DNA of 52,223 nt, from assembly GCF_000381905.1 (NCBI RefSeq), contig NZ_KB907283.1:1-52223 (forward strand), given 5' to 3'. Source of the DNA: Paenibacillus fonticola DSM 21315 (lineage in GTDB: Bacteria > Bacillota > Bacilli > Paenibacillales > Paenibacillaceae). A program made the translations under genes and the position numbers. The notes beneath the pieces are model-generated. The model did no database searches and was not told where the DNA came from. It worked only from the letters and a program-made list of their open reading frames with translations. This document shows positions 34,080 through 42,397 of this stretch, in pieces; position 1 is the first letter of the stretch; every line of letters starts with the position of its first letter.

Positions 34080-34835
34080 ATGGAACCGATCATCCATATA
34101 AATAAATTAAATTTGTATTATGAGCAGTTTCAAGCGCTTAAAAGTATATGCTTGGATATTCCGGAGAAAGCGATCACGGCGTTTATTGGTCCTTCAGGCT
34201 GTGGGAAATCCACTTTGCTGCGGACGTTGAATCGGATGAACGATATGATTCCGGGCACGCGGATCGAAGGTTCTGTGCAAATTGGCGGCAAAGAAATTTA
34301 TAGTGACGATGTTGAGGTCGAGGTTTTGCGCAAACAGGTCGGCATGGTGTTTCAGCAGCCGAATCCTTTTCCGAAATCGATATATGACAATGTCGCTTAC
34401 GGGCCGCGCCTGCATGGTGTCAAAAATAAGGCCCAACTGGATCAAATCGTCGAGCAAAGTCTCAGGCAGGCTGTATTGTGGGATGAGGTAAAGGATTTCC
34501 TGAAGCGTTCCGCCCTTAGCTTGTCCGGCGGCCAGCAGCAGCGTCTCTGTATCGCCCGGGCGATTGCTGTTCAACCCGACATTTTGTTAATGGATGAAGC
34601 GACTTCCGCGCTCGACCCGATTTCAACGCTTAAAATCGAAGAATTGGTTCAAGAGCTGAAGGCCAGGTATACGATTGTGATGGTCACTCATAATATGCAT
34701 CAAGCGGCTCGTATTTCCGATCGAACCGTATTTTTCCTGAATGGTGAAATTGTTGAGTCAGATGACACGCGTACACTGTTCTCTACACCACAGGATGCCC
34801 GTACCGAGGATTATATATCAGGACGTTTTGGTTAA
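34080..34835 (+). CDS. pstB: Phosphate ABC transporter ATPase PstB (copy 1)
   Basis: 251 residues with AAGGAG before ATG. ATP-binding subunit of the high-affinity phosphate importer: Walker A GPSGCGKST, Q-loop MVFQQPNPFPKSIYDN, signature LSGGQQQRLCIARAIA, Walker B ILLMDEATSALDP and the switch histidine in VTHNMHQAAR. The Walker B neighbour is DEAT instead of the usual DEPT. Followed 19 bp later by phoU and separated by 7.5 kb from pstSCA, which have their own pstB. It may supply a second transporter or take part with PhoU in signalling; which partner it uses is open. Confidence 0.93.
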   Translation: MEPIIHINKLNLYYEQFQALKSICLDIPEKAITAFIGPSGCGKSTLLRTLNRMNDMIPGTRIEGSVQIGGKEIYSDDVEVEVLRKQVGMVFQQPNPFPKSIYDNVAYGPRLHGVKNKAQLDQIVEQSLRQAVLWDEVKDFLKRSALSLSGGQQQRLCIARAIAVQPDILLMDEATSALDPISTLKIEELVQELKARYTIVMVTHNMHQAARISDRTVFFLNGEIVESDDTRTLFSTPQDARTEDYISGRFG

Positions 34836-34854
34836 CAGAAGGGAGCAGTGAGGT

Positions 34855-35514
34855 ATGATCCAACGAAGAGAATTCGATCAAAATTTGGAGGAACTCCGGC
34901 AGCTGTTAAGAGAAATGGGAGAGCATGTCGAGCGTGCCCTCAGAGAGTCCATTACATCGCTGCAATCTTTGGATGTAAACAAAGCCAAGGGAGTTATTGC
35001 CCAGGATTTGAAGCTGAATGAAATGGAAGAAGAAGTGATGGATATCGGCTCCAGATTGATCGTTACGCAGCAGCCGGTAGCTAAAGACCTTCGCCGCATT
35101 ATCGTTGCCTTCAAAATTTCAAGCGATCTGGAGCGGATGGGTGATCTGGCGGTCGATATTGCCAAAGTGACGCTGCGCCTGGAAGGCCAAACATTGTTAA
35201 AGCCGCTGATCGACATACCGAAGATGGCGGAGCTAGTAGAGCTCATGGTGGAAGAGTCGCTTCAGTCTTATTTGGACGAGAATACGGATTTGGCCTACAA
35301 GATGGCAAAGGATGATGATGAGGTTGATCATTTGTACAGTCAAATGATCAGCGAACTGTATTCGATTGTCGTTCATCATCCGGATTCCATGCAGCAGGTG
35401 ATGCTGCTTACGCTCGTGGGAAGATATATTGAACGGATTGCCGATCATGCTACGAATATCGGGGAGAGCGCGGTTTATCTTGTAACCGGCCACCGTCCCG
35501 ACTTAAATCAATAA
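34855..35514 (+). CDS. phoU: Phosphate signalling protein PhoU
   Basis: 219 residues with GGGAGCAGTGAGGT upstream. All-helical, two three-helix bundles with the metal-site motifs of the family: MEEEVMDIGSRLIVTQQPVAKDLRRIIVAFKISSDLERMGDLAVDIAK and its repeat YIERIADHATNIGESAVYL near the C-terminus. PhoU couples the Pst transporter to PhoR so that the regulon stays off when phosphate is plentiful. It forms an operon with the upstream pstB. Many Bacillus species lack a pst-linked phoU; its presence here is typical of Paenibacillus and clostridia. Confidence 0.94.
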   Translation: MIQRREFDQNLEELRQLLREMGEHVERALRESITSLQSLDVNKAKGVIAQDLKLNEMEEEVMDIGSRLIVTQQPVAKDLRRIIVAFKISSDLERMGDLAVDIAKVTLRLEGQTLLKPLIDIPKMAELVELMVEESLQSYLDENTDLAYKMAKDDDEVDHLYSQMISELYSIVVHHPDSMQQVMLLTLVGRYIERIADHATNIGESAVYLVTGHRPDLNQ

Positions 35515-35576
35515 TAGAACAAGCAGCAAGTATTGAAAGCAACTCCCCATAATCGAATTATTTTCATCCAGCCAAG

Positions 35577-35598
35577 CGCCGGCTCCCGCCGGCGTTTT
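35577..35598 (+). terminator. phoU terminator
   Basis: CGCCGGC (35577-35583) pairs perfectly with GCCGGCG (35588-35594), followed by TTTT. Confidence 0.85.
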
Positions 35599-35760
35599 GC
35601 TGTTTGTATGACTAGTTTTCTATGCGCACCGCGGTCACTCCTCTCCCGATGAACGGACTTGGTTTAAAATAACTTTATGGAGTTATCGTATTGTTTTTAT
35701 ATAACAGGGGAGCATGTGTTAGAATAATAGTCAGGAGTATGCTAAAGAACGAGGTGCTGT

Positions 35761-38427
35761 ATGGATAAATTAATTCTTATTGACGGAAACAGTATTATTT
35801 ACCGGGCGTTCTTTGCTATGCCGCCGCTGAATAATTCTGGCGGTTTACATACGAACGCTGTGTATGGATTTACGAATATGCTTCTTAGACTCCTTCAGGA
35901 AGAGAAGCCAACTCATGTTATGGTTGCGTTTGACGCTGGAAAAGTAACGTTTCGCCACGAGGGCTACGAGGATTATAAAGGGGGGCGCGAGAAGACGCCG
36001 CCGGAATTGAGTGAGCAGTTTCCGCTTACCCGTGAATTGTTAGAGAGCTTTGGCATATGCTGGTTTGAGCTGCCTGGCTTTGAGGCGGACGATATTATCG
36101 GCACGATCAGCAGGCAGGCTGAGGAGGCCGGTAAGGAAGTGCTCGTCGTCACAGGGGATAAAGATATGCTTCAAGTTGTCAGCGACAAGGTTAAGGTTGC
36201 GCTGACCCGGAAGGGAATCAGTGAAGTCGAGCCATATGGGCCGCAGGAAATTAAAGAAAAATACGGCCTTGCTCCAGAGCAAATTATTGATTTGAAAGGC
36301 TTGATGGGCGACCCCTCAGATAACATCCCCGGTGTTCCTGGGATTGGAGAGAAGACGGCGCTGAAGCTGCTGCATCAATTCGGGTCTGTGGAAGAAGTTC
36401 TGGCACGGACGGACGAGCTTAAGGGCAAGATGAAAGAGAATTTGGTGAATCATGCCGAGGACGCCAGATTAAGCAAGCAGCTTGCCACGATCCATCGCGA
36501 AGTTCCTATCGACCGTTCTTTTGAAGATATGATTTTTCAAGGATTGAAGGAAGAGACGGCTGCGCCGATGCTGCGCAAGCTGGAATTCAAATCCTTAATC
36601 GAACGGCTGTCGTTCGGTGATGGGCCGGGTAGAACGGAGGCGGGGGAAGGGACATCACAGGAACAAGCTGAAATAGATGTTACTATGGTTGACGAAGCTG
36701 CACTAGATGAGTTGGTTCAGCAAATCCCCCGTATTGAAGTAATGTATGTGGAATCTCACGGAGACAATCCGCATCAGGCTGAGGGTATGGGGCTGATTTT
36801 GTCCACTACGGAACGGCATTATTTCGTGTCGTTTCCATTTTTGCTTAGTGAGGCGGCAAAACCGATTAAAGACTGGTTAAGCGACTGGAAGATTCCGAAG
36901 TGCGGCTATGATTTGCATCGCGCCGATTTAGTGCTGCATTGGCTGGGAATTCCGTTCGCTGGTGCTGAACATGACATACAGCTGGCGGCTTATCTTCTCG
37001 ACCCGACCGACAGCAACCTGACGATAAGCGGTCTGGCTGCAAAGTATGGTCTGCCTTACCTGTCATCGGATGATGAAGTTTATGGCAAGGGGGCAAAATT
37101 CAAAGTACCTGAGCCGGAAATACTTAGCCGCCATTTAGCCCGGAAGGCAGAGGCGATGCTGCGGATTATTCCTCATCAGAAAGAGGAACTGGAGTCCAAC
37201 GAGATGAATCAGCTGTTCTATGAATTGGAAATGCCGCTCTCGCGCATTTTAGCCGATATGGAGAAGCAGGGGATCGCTGTTAACCGTGAAGCGCTTGCTG
37301 ACCTGGGCAAGGAGTTCGAAGCGCAGATTCAGAAACTGGAATCCCGTATTTATGAACTGGCCGGAGTGGAATTCAATCTGAACTCACCCAAGCAGTTGGG
37401 CGAAGTGTTGTTCGACAAGCTGGAGCTTCCGGTCGTTAAGAAGACAAAGACAGGTTATTCTACAGATGCTGAAGTTCTCGACAAGCTGGCGCCTTACCAC
37501 GAAATCGTTCAATTTATATTGGAGTATCGGCAACTGGCCAAGCTGCAATCCACTTACGTAGAAGGTCTGCTCAAGGAGATTCGCCCGGATACGGGCAAGG
37601 TGCATACGTTCTATCGGCAAACTGTAGCGGCTACGGGAAGGCTGAGCAGCCAATATCCGAATTTGCAAAACATTCCGATTCGGCTTGAGGAAGGACGCAA
37701 AATACGGAAAGTGTTCGTTCCATCGGAAGCGGGCTGGTCGATATTTGCCGCAGACTATTCACAGATTGAATTGCGTGTATTAGCTCACATTTCGGAGGAT
37801 AAAGGGCTGCAGGAAGCATTCCTGCATGATATGGATATTCACACGAAAACCGCCATGGACGTCTTTGGCGTTTCTCATGAACAGGTAGATGCGGATATGC
37901 GCCGATCGGCAAAGGCAGTCAACTTCGGGATTGTGTACGGAATAAGTGATTATGGACTGTCTCAGAATTTGCATATTACCCGTAAGGAAGCGGCTCAATT
38001 TATTGAGCAGTATTTCCAGGCCTTCCAAGGGGTGCGCCGTTATATGGACGATATCGTCAAAGAGGCCAAGCAAAACGGTTATGTAACTACACTGTTGGAG
38101 CGCCGGCGCTACCTGCCGGAAATTAACGCTTCTAATTTTAATTTACGTTCCTTCGCTGAACGGACCGCAATGAATACGCCGATTCAAGGTACGGCTGCCG
38201 ATATTATCAAACTGGCGATGGTGCTTATGGACGAAGCGCTTCGCGAACGCGGTCTGAAGAGCCGGATGCTGCTGCAGGTGCATGATGAATTGGTGTTTGA
38301 GGTACCGCCGGAGGAGCTCGAGACGATGGGCAAGCTTGTGCCGGAAACGATGGAGAAGGCTTTGGCGCTTTCCGTACCGCTTAAGGCGGAGGTAAGCAGC
38401 GGGGCCAACTGGTACGAAGCCAAATAG
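35761..38427 (+). CDS. polA: DNA polymerase I
   Basis: 888 residues; ACGAGGTG precedes ATG. Repairs DNA and removes RNA primers. The N-terminal 5' nuclease (about 1-290) shows LILIDGNSIIYRAFFA, VAFDAGKVTFRHE, ADDIIGT, GDKDMLQ and the DPSDNIPGVPGIGEKTA hairpin region. The middle (about 310-470) is exonuclease-like, but the usual metal-binding acidic residues are not evident, as in other Bacillus-type PolA. The polymerase domain carries DYSQIELRVLAHIS (catalytic Asp 665), RRSAKAVNFGIVYG and QVHDELVFEV (Asp 842). Full length. mutM and coaE follow after a 556-bp repeat array. Confidence 0.96.
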   Translation: MDKLILIDGNSIIYRAFFAMPPLNNSGGLHTNAVYGFTNMLLRLLQEEKPTHVMVAFDAGKVTFRHEGYEDYKGGREKTPPELSEQFPLTRELLESFGICWFELPGFEADDIIGTISRQAEEAGKEVLVVTGDKDMLQVVSDKVKVALTRKGISEVEPYGPQEIKEKYGLAPEQIIDLKGLMGDPSDNIPGVPGIGEKTALKLLHQFGSVEEVLARTDELKGKMKENLVNHAEDARLSKQLATIHREVPIDRSFEDMIFQGLKEETAAPMLRKLEFKSLIERLSFGDGPGRTEAGEGTSQEQAEIDVTMVDEAALDELVQQIPRIEVMYVESHGDNPHQAEGMGLILSTTERHYFVSFPFLLSEAAKPIKDWLSDWKIPKCGYDLHRADLVLHWLGIPFAGAEHDIQLAAYLLDPTDSNLTISGLAAKYGLPYLSSDDEVYGKGAKFKVPEPEILSRHLARKAEAMLRIIPHQKEELESNEMNQLFYELEMPLSRILADMEKQGIAVNREALADLGKEFEAQIQKLESRIYELAGVEFNLNSPKQLGEVLFDKLELPVVKKTKTGYSTDAEVLDKLAPYHEIVQFILEYRQLAKLQSTYVEGLLKEIRPDTGKVHTFYRQTVAATGRLSSQYPNLQNIPIRLEEGRKIRKVFVPSEAGWSIFAADYSQIELRVLAHISEDKGLQEAFLHDMDIHTKTAMDVFGVSHEQVDADMRRSAKAVNFGIVYGISDYGLSQNLHITRKEAAQFIEQYFQAFQGVRRYMDDIVKEAKQNGYVTTLLERRRYLPEINASNFNLRSFAERTAMNTPIQGTAADIIKLAMVLMDEALRERGLKSRMLLQVHDELVFEVPPEELETMGKLVPETMEKALALSVPLKAEVSSGANWYEAK

Positions 38428-38430
38428 TTA

Positions 38431-38614
38431 GAGGAAGTTCAAACAGATCGCTTTTGATCACGAAGTATTTCGGAGAAGTGGTTTCGGCGTCGAATCTTGC
38501 ACTCACCCTCGAAGTCCGGTGCTCATGTAGGTTACTCCTACACTCCGCTCCTCCTTCTTCGGGTTCGTGCAACCTTCTCGGTGCTGAAAAGCGACTTTTT
38601 GAACCTTTATTGAA
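38431..38614 (+). repeat. Palindromic element, copy 1 (short form)
   Basis: 184 bp starting GAGGAAGTTCAAACAG and ending GACTTTTTGAACC..TTGAA. The end of this copy and the start of the next form a long stem: AGCGACTTTTTGAAC pairs with GTTCAAAAAGATCGCT. An apparent 168-residue open frame across 38454-38960 only reflects this repeat and is not a gene. Confidence 0.85.
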
Positions 38615-38911
38615 GAGGAAGTTCAAAAAGATCGCTTTTGATCACGAAGTAATTCGGAGAAGTGGTTTCGGCGTCGAATCTTGCACTCACCCTCGAAGAG
38701 CTTATGCTTCCGTAGTATGTTTCCTTCGGAAACATTGTAGGTGCTCATGTAGGCTTCTCCTACACTCCGCTCCTCCTAAAAGTTTTGCAAAGCAAAACTC
38801 ACATCGGAAGCAAAGGCAACAGGGTTCGTGCAACCTAAAACGTTTTGAAAAAACGTGCATCGAAAGCTTAGGCTTCGGTGCTGAAAAGCGACTTTTTGAA
38901 CCTTTATTGAA
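38615..38911 (+). repeat. Palindromic element, copy 2 (long form with three hairpin inserts)
   Basis: 297 bp. It equals copy 1 plus three insertions at about 38699-38739, 38778-38821 and 38837-38875. Each insert holds one perfect small hairpin: TGTTTCC/GGAAACA, AGTTTTGC/GCAAAACT and ACGTTTT/AAAACGT. The shared parts are nearly identical to copy 1. Confidence 0.85.
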
Positions 38912-38945
38912 GAGGAAGTTCAAAAAGACCGCTTTTGATCACGAA
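38912..38945 (+). repeat. Palindromic element, copy 3 (truncated)
   Basis: Only the first 34 bp of the unit (GAGGAAGTTCAAAAAG to GATCACGAA) remain; the sequence then changes to the mutM leader. Confidence 0.85.
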
Positions 38946-38983
38946 ATTAAAAAGCAATAAAATAAAGCTTGAGGTGAAGCAAC

Positions 38984-39823
38984 ATGCCGGAGTTGCCGGA
39001 GGTGGAGACCGTTCGAAGAACGTTGTCCGGTCTCATCGTAGGAAAGACAATTGAATCGGTAACTGTATCATTACCGCGCATCATTCAGCGGCCCGACGAT
39101 ATTAAACGGTTCGAACTGGAACTCACTGGCCATACTATTGTGGAGGTAGGTCGCCGAGGGAAATTTTTAAGAATTGTAATGGATCAGTTGGTTCTGGTTT
39201 CCCATCTGCGGATGGAAGGCCGCTATGGACTGTATGACCGGAACGATGCGCTGGAGAAGCACACACACGTAATTTTCCGTTTTACAGATGGAACGGAACT
39301 GAGATATAAAGATGTTCGGCAATTTGGAACGATGCATTTGTTTGTTCCGGGAGAAGAGTTCAAGGAGAAGCCTTTGGTTAAACTAGGGATAGAGCCGCTA
39401 GAGTCGACTTTTACGGCGGACGCGCTTCGCGAATTGCTGTTTAAGCGCTCTACCAAAATCAAGGTTGCACTCTTGAATCAGGAATATGTCGTTGGACTTG
39501 GCAATATTTATGTTGATGAAGCCCTGTTCCGGGCGAAAATACATCCCGAGCGGCCAGCGAATACATTGACAAATCAAGAATGGATTGTACTTCACGAGGC
39601 AATCATCACTACGTTGTCTGACGCTGTAGAGGCAGGGGGATCCTCCATTAAGTCCTATGTTAACGGGCAGGGAGAAATGGGAATGTTTCAGCATTCGCTG
39701 CAGATTTACGGCCGTAAGGATGAGCCGTGTACAAATTGTGGACATCCTATCGAAAAAAGCGTCGTAGGCGGACGGGGCACTCACTATTGCCCCATTTGTC
39801 AAGCGGGACCGGACAAGTGCTGA
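38984..39823 (+). CDS. mutM: Formamidopyrimidine-DNA glycosylase
   Basis: 279 residues with GAGGTG before ATG. Excises 8-oxoguanine and formamidopyrimidines and cuts the resulting abasic site. The catalytic N-terminus PELPEVETVRR is intact after the initiator Met, with the conserved Lys in GRRGKFLRIV. The H2TH region (about 150-210, LLNQEYVVGLGNIYVDEALF) and the C-terminal zinc finger (CTNCGHPIEKSVVGGRGTHYCPICQ, four cysteines) are complete. The polA-mutM-coaE order follows Bacillus; ytaF, which lies between mutM and coaE in Bacillus, is missing. Confidence 0.96.
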   Translation: MPELPEVETVRRTLSGLIVGKTIESVTVSLPRIIQRPDDIKRFELELTGHTIVEVGRRGKFLRIVMDQLVLVSHLRMEGRYGLYDRNDALEKHTHVIFRFTDGTELRYKDVRQFGTMHLFVPGEEFKEKPLVKLGIEPLESTFTADALRELLFKRSTKIKVALLNQEYVVGLGNIYVDEALFRAKIHPERPANTLTNQEWIVLHEAIITTLSDAVEAGGSSIKSYVNGQGEMGMFQHSLQIYGRKDEPCTNCGHPIEKSVVGGRGTHYCPICQAGPDKC

Positions 39824-39914
39824 TGGAGGACGGGTTTTTTTGCGAATGCCCTCTTGCCGCCTCCCCTATAAAATATGGTGCACGGGGAATATACTTGGAT
39901 AACGAGGTGAAGCG

Positions 39915-40511
39915 ATGAATGTTGGACTGACGGGCGGAATTGCAACGGGAAAAAGTACGGTTTCCCAAATGCTGGTGAAGCGGGGGGCCATACTGATTGA
40001 CGCTGATGTCATCGCCAGAGAAGTCATGGAACCAGAACATCCGGTATTCCAGGCAGTACAGCATCGATTTGGGCCTGGCATTTTAAATGAGGACGGGACG
40101 TTGAATCGAAAAAAATTAGGAGAAATCGTTTTTTCGAACGAGGAGGAGCGGAGAGCGTTAAATGGGATTACTCATCCGGCGATCCGTGCGGAGATGAAAA
40201 GAAGAATGGCAGATTATGAGGCGCAGCAGCCTGAACGTCTTGTCGTTGTAGATATTCCACTGCTCTACGAATCTGGACTTGAACAGCTATTTGAGCAAGT
40301 CATGGTCGTATATTTGCCAAGAGAAGAGCAGCTTGCCAGGCTTATGCAGCGGGATGGACTGACTTATGAACAAGCCCAATCCAGAATAAGAGCCCAAATG
40401 GATATAGAACAAAAAAAAGAAAGGGCGGATATTTTGATTGACAACAGCCTTGGCGTGCAGGAGACGGAGGCACAGATTGAACAATTTTGGCGCAATATGA
40501 GGCTGCTATGA
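39915..40511 (+). CDS. coaE: Dephospho-CoA kinase
   Basis: 198 residues; ACGAGGTG precedes ATG. Last step of coenzyme A synthesis: phosphorylates the 3'-hydroxyl of dephospho-CoA. Shows the P-loop GLTGGIATGKSTV, the DADVIAREVMEP motif, THPAIRAEM, and VVDIPLLYESG. The final codons overlap the next start: an exact 11-bp tandem duplication (ATGAGGCTGCT at 40497 and 40508) provides both the end of coaE and the beginning of the transglycosylase gene. Confidence 0.95.
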   Translation: MNVGLTGGIATGKSTVSQMLVKRGAILIDADVIAREVMEPEHPVFQAVQHRFGPGILNEDGTLNRKKLGEIVFSNEEERRALNGITHPAIRAEMKRRMADYEAQQPERLVVVDIPLLYESGLEQLFEQVMVVYLPREEQLARLMQRDGLTYEQAQSRIRAQMDIEQKKERADILIDNSLGVQETEAQIEQFWRNMRLL

Positions 40512-41071
40512 GGCTGCTTCGGAAAAAGAGAGTGCTGCTTCTGTTGTTTCTGGGGTTTACGGTAATACTTTTCTTTAATTCAAAATGGCTTACGCTATTT
40601 TACCCCATTTATTATAAAGATGAAATTCGTTATCACGCACAAAATAATGACCTTGATCCGCTGATGGTGGCGGCGATTATACGTGTAGAAAGCAACTATA
40701 AGACCGGGGCCGAGTCAAAGAAAGGGGCTCTCGGAATTATGCAAATTATGCCGGATACAGCGAAATGGGTCATCGAACAATCCAAGCTTCCGGATGTATC
40801 CCTGGAGAAGGTGAAAGCGGAAAGTGATGTGAATATCGCTATCGGCACATGGTATTTAAGATCGCTTAGCGATCAATTTGAAGGAAACCATATCGCGATG
40901 ATAGCAGCCTATAACGCTGGGCCGACGAATGTGCGGAACTGGCTGCGCAGCGGCAAATGGGACGGGAAGCTTGATTCTGTCAAAAACATCCCTTTTGGTG
41001 AAACCAGGCATTACGTACAAAGGGTAACGCATTATTACGATCAATACTCCGGTATTTATGACAGCTTGTAA
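40508..41071 (+). CDS. Membrane-anchored lytic transglycosylase (SLT domain)
   Basis: 187 residues from ATG 40508, overlapping the coaE stop as ATGA; no separate ribosome site, so probably coupled. N-terminal basic stretch then a membrane segment (about 10-27, VLLLLFLGFTVILFF), then an SLT domain: catalytic Glu in IRVESNYKTGAESKKGALGIMQIMP, then AYNAGPTNVRNWL and ETRHYVQRVTHYY. Cleaves peptidoglycan between MurNAc and GlcNAc. The protein is short and has no extra binding domain, similar to Bacillus YjbJ-type enzymes. The same coaE-transglycosylase pair occurs in Bacillus (YtcA-like neighbourhood not checked). Confidence 0.9.
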   Translation: MRLLRKKRVLLLLFLGFTVILFFNSKWLTLFYPIYYKDEIRYHAQNNDLDPLMVAAIIRVESNYKTGAESKKGALGIMQIMPDTAKWVIEQSKLPDVSLEKVKAESDVNIAIGTWYLRSLSDQFEGNHIAMIAAYNAGPTNVRNWLRSGKWDGKLDSVKNIPFGETRHYVQRVTHYYDQYSGIYDSL

Positions 41072-41100
41072 AAAACTGCCTGATGGGGCATTATGATAGA

Positions 41101-41137
41101 AAAGCATTGGCGAGGCTGGGACCTGCACCAATGCTTT
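41101..41137. terminator. Terminator between the transglycosylase and SASP genes
   Basis: AAAGCATTGG (41101-41110) pairs perfectly with CCAATGCTTT (41128-41137). Short T runs on both strands allow it to serve both convergent genes. Confidence 0.85.
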
Positions 41138-41153
41138 CCTGATTGGATGATCA

Positions 41154-41375
41154 TTATTGGAATTGACCAGCCAATTGTTGCTCAGCCATAGTTACCAGAC
41201 GTTTGGTGATAAAGCCACCAATCGAACCGTTTTCGTAAGAAGTCAGGTTACCAGCATATCCATCTTGTGGAAAAGAAATGCCAAGCTCCTGAGCCACTTC
41301 ATATTTCATTTGCTCCAGAGCGCCGGAGGCTTGTCTAACCACCAGGTTATTTGAAGAATTATTATTTTGGGCCAT
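41154..41375 (-). CDS. Alpha/beta-type small acid-soluble spore protein
   Basis: 73 residues with AAGGAGGTG before ATG. It binds and protects spore DNA. Family features: N/S/Q-rich start, ASGALEQMKYEVAQELGI with the germination-protease site in YEVAQELG, and GNLTSYENGSIGGFITKRLVTMAEQQL. Expression in the forespore is supported by a sigma-G-type promoter on the minus strand at 41407-41436. This is direct evidence that the organism forms endospores. Confidence 0.95.
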   Translation of the reverse strand: MAQNNNSSNNLVVRQASGALEQMKYEVAQELGISFPQDGYAGNLTSYENGSIGGFITKRLVTMAEQQLAGQFQ

Positions 41376-41406
41376 GATATATTCACCTCCTTGTGGTTGG
41401 TAAAAG

Positions 41407-41436
41407 TATTATGTACCGAAATAGAGAAGTTCATTA
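41407..41436 (-). promoter_or_regulatory. Sigma-G/F-type promoter of the SASP gene
   Basis: On the minus strand the -10 reads CATAATA (41413-41407) and the -35 reads TAATG (41436-41432), with an 18-bp spacer. This differs from the sigma-G consensus GHATR/CATWHTA only at the first -35 base. Confidence 0.65.
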
Positions 41437-41444
41437 CAATTATT

Positions 41445-41473
41445 TTAGTTATTTCTTGGAATTGCTCTATAAT
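41445..41473 (+). promoter_or_regulatory. Promoter of nrdR
   Basis: A perfect TATAAT at 41468-41473 with a weak TTAGTT -35 at 41445-41450 and a 17-bp spacer. The expected start near 41480 would leave the ATG codons at 41475 and 41481 unusable and supports the TTG start at 41505. Confidence 0.6.
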
Positions 41474-41504
41474 CATGCATATGAAAAAAGGGGGTAAAAG
41501 CATT

Positions 41505-41981
41505 TTGAAATGCCCATATTGTGATTATTCCGGTACGAAGGTGCTCGACTCCAGACCGGCTAATGAAAACCGCTCTATCCGCCGCAGGCGGGAGTGTGAG
41601 AAATGCAGCCGCCGGTTCACAACATTTGAAATGGTGGAGGAAATGCCGCTTATTGTCATTAAAAAGGACGGAAGCCGTGAGGAATTTAACCGAGAGAAGC
41701 TGCTTAGAGGATTGATCCGTGCTTGTGAGAAACGACCGGTATCCGTGGAACAGCTGGAATCGATCGTCTCAGCGGCAGAGCGGTCGCTTCGCCAGTCAGC
41801 GAATACGGAAGTAGAGAGCCGTCAAATCGGGGAGTTAATTATGGAGCAGTTGTATCCGGTTGACGAGGTCGCCTACGTCAGATTTGCTTCCGTATACCGC
41901 CAGTTTAAAGATATCAATATGTTTATGAAAGAACTGAAAGGCCTGCTCTCGAAAGGTACGGGCCCGGAAGATCCTTTGTAA
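41505..41981 (+). CDS. nrdR: Transcriptional repressor NrdR
   Basis: 158 residues from TTG 41505, about ten bases after GGGGG; family members begin M(K/R)CPYC, and here TTG-AAA-TGC gives that start. Represses ribonucleotide reductase genes in response to ATP and dATP. Zinc ribbon with CPYC (C3, C6) and C31, C34 in CEKC, followed by RRFTTFE, then the ATP-cone (about 49-140: VIKKDGSREEFNREKLLRGLIRACEKR). The end YRQFKDINMF is typical. It sits downstream of coaE as in Bacillus, though dnaB and dnaI do not follow it here. Confidence 0.95.
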   Translation: MKCPYCDYSGTKVLDSRPANENRSIRRRRECEKCSRRFTTFEMVEEMPLIVIKKDGSREEFNREKLLRGLIRACEKRPVSVEQLESIVSAAERSLRQSANTEVESRQIGELIMEQLYPVDEVAYVRFASVYRQFKDINMFMKELKGLLSKGTGPEDPL

Positions 41982-42025
41982 TTTCAATCGATATTTCAAT
42001 TGAAGAACGATGGAGGAGTACGCAG

Positions 42026-42220
42026 ATGAAATGGGATACTAAGGCCGCTATGGCGGCAGGTTTTCTTGCCGGAACTACATTTGGCAGTGGCATCGGGTTT
42101 CTTCTGCACTGGCAATCGTACGATTTGGTAACGATCGTTAGCGTAAGCGGTGTTGCGGGTGCTATTGGCGGAATAGGTGCTGTCCGATGGTATCGCCGTA
42201 ACTTCTCTAGTGGAAATTGA
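42026..42220 (+). CDS. Small membrane protein, unknown
   Basis: 64 residues with GGAGGAG before ATG. Two hydrophobic segments (MAAGFLAGTTFGSGIGFLL and IVSVSGVAGAIGGIGAV) rich in Gly and Ala suggest a helical hairpin, with a basic end (RWYRRNF). No family recognised. It follows nrdR by 44 bp and ends in a terminator, so it could share the nrdR transcript. Confidence 0.6.
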   Translation: MKWDTKAAMAAGFLAGTTFGSGIGFLLHWQSYDLVTIVSVSGVAGAIGGIGAVRWYRRNFSSGN

Positions 42221-42250
42221 ACCAAATGAATTTTAATAATAATAAAGCAG

Positions 42251-42312
42251 GAATAAAAAATGCCCATCTAATTCACTTTAAGTGAGAAAGAGCGGGTATT
42301 TTTTTATTTTTA
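42251..42312 (+). terminator. Terminator upstream of pstS
   Basis: AAATGCCC pairs with GGGTATTT, enclosing a TCACT/AGTGA stem, and is followed by ATTTTTTTATTTTT. It isolates pstS from upstream transcription; its T tract runs into the first Pho box. Confidence 0.8.
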
Positions 42313-42363
42313 ACACAGAGTTTACAAAACTCATACACGGGTTTGATATTCGATTTCTATAAT
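42310..42363 (+). promoter_or_regulatory. Pho-box promoter of pstSCAB
   Basis: TTAACA (42310), TTTACA (42321), CATACA (42332) and TTGATA (42343) fall on one 11-bp phase, decaying towards the promoter. A perfect TATAAT lies at 42358-42363, 15 bp after the start of the last box, and pstS starts 34 bp later. Confidence 0.85.
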
Positions 42364-42397
42364 CAACTTATAAATAAATAAGGGGGAAACCTTAACA

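Noticed and set aside
38454..38960. 168-codon frame between polA and mutM
   Set aside because: It runs across the palindromic element copies, repeats its own peptide, and has no start signal.
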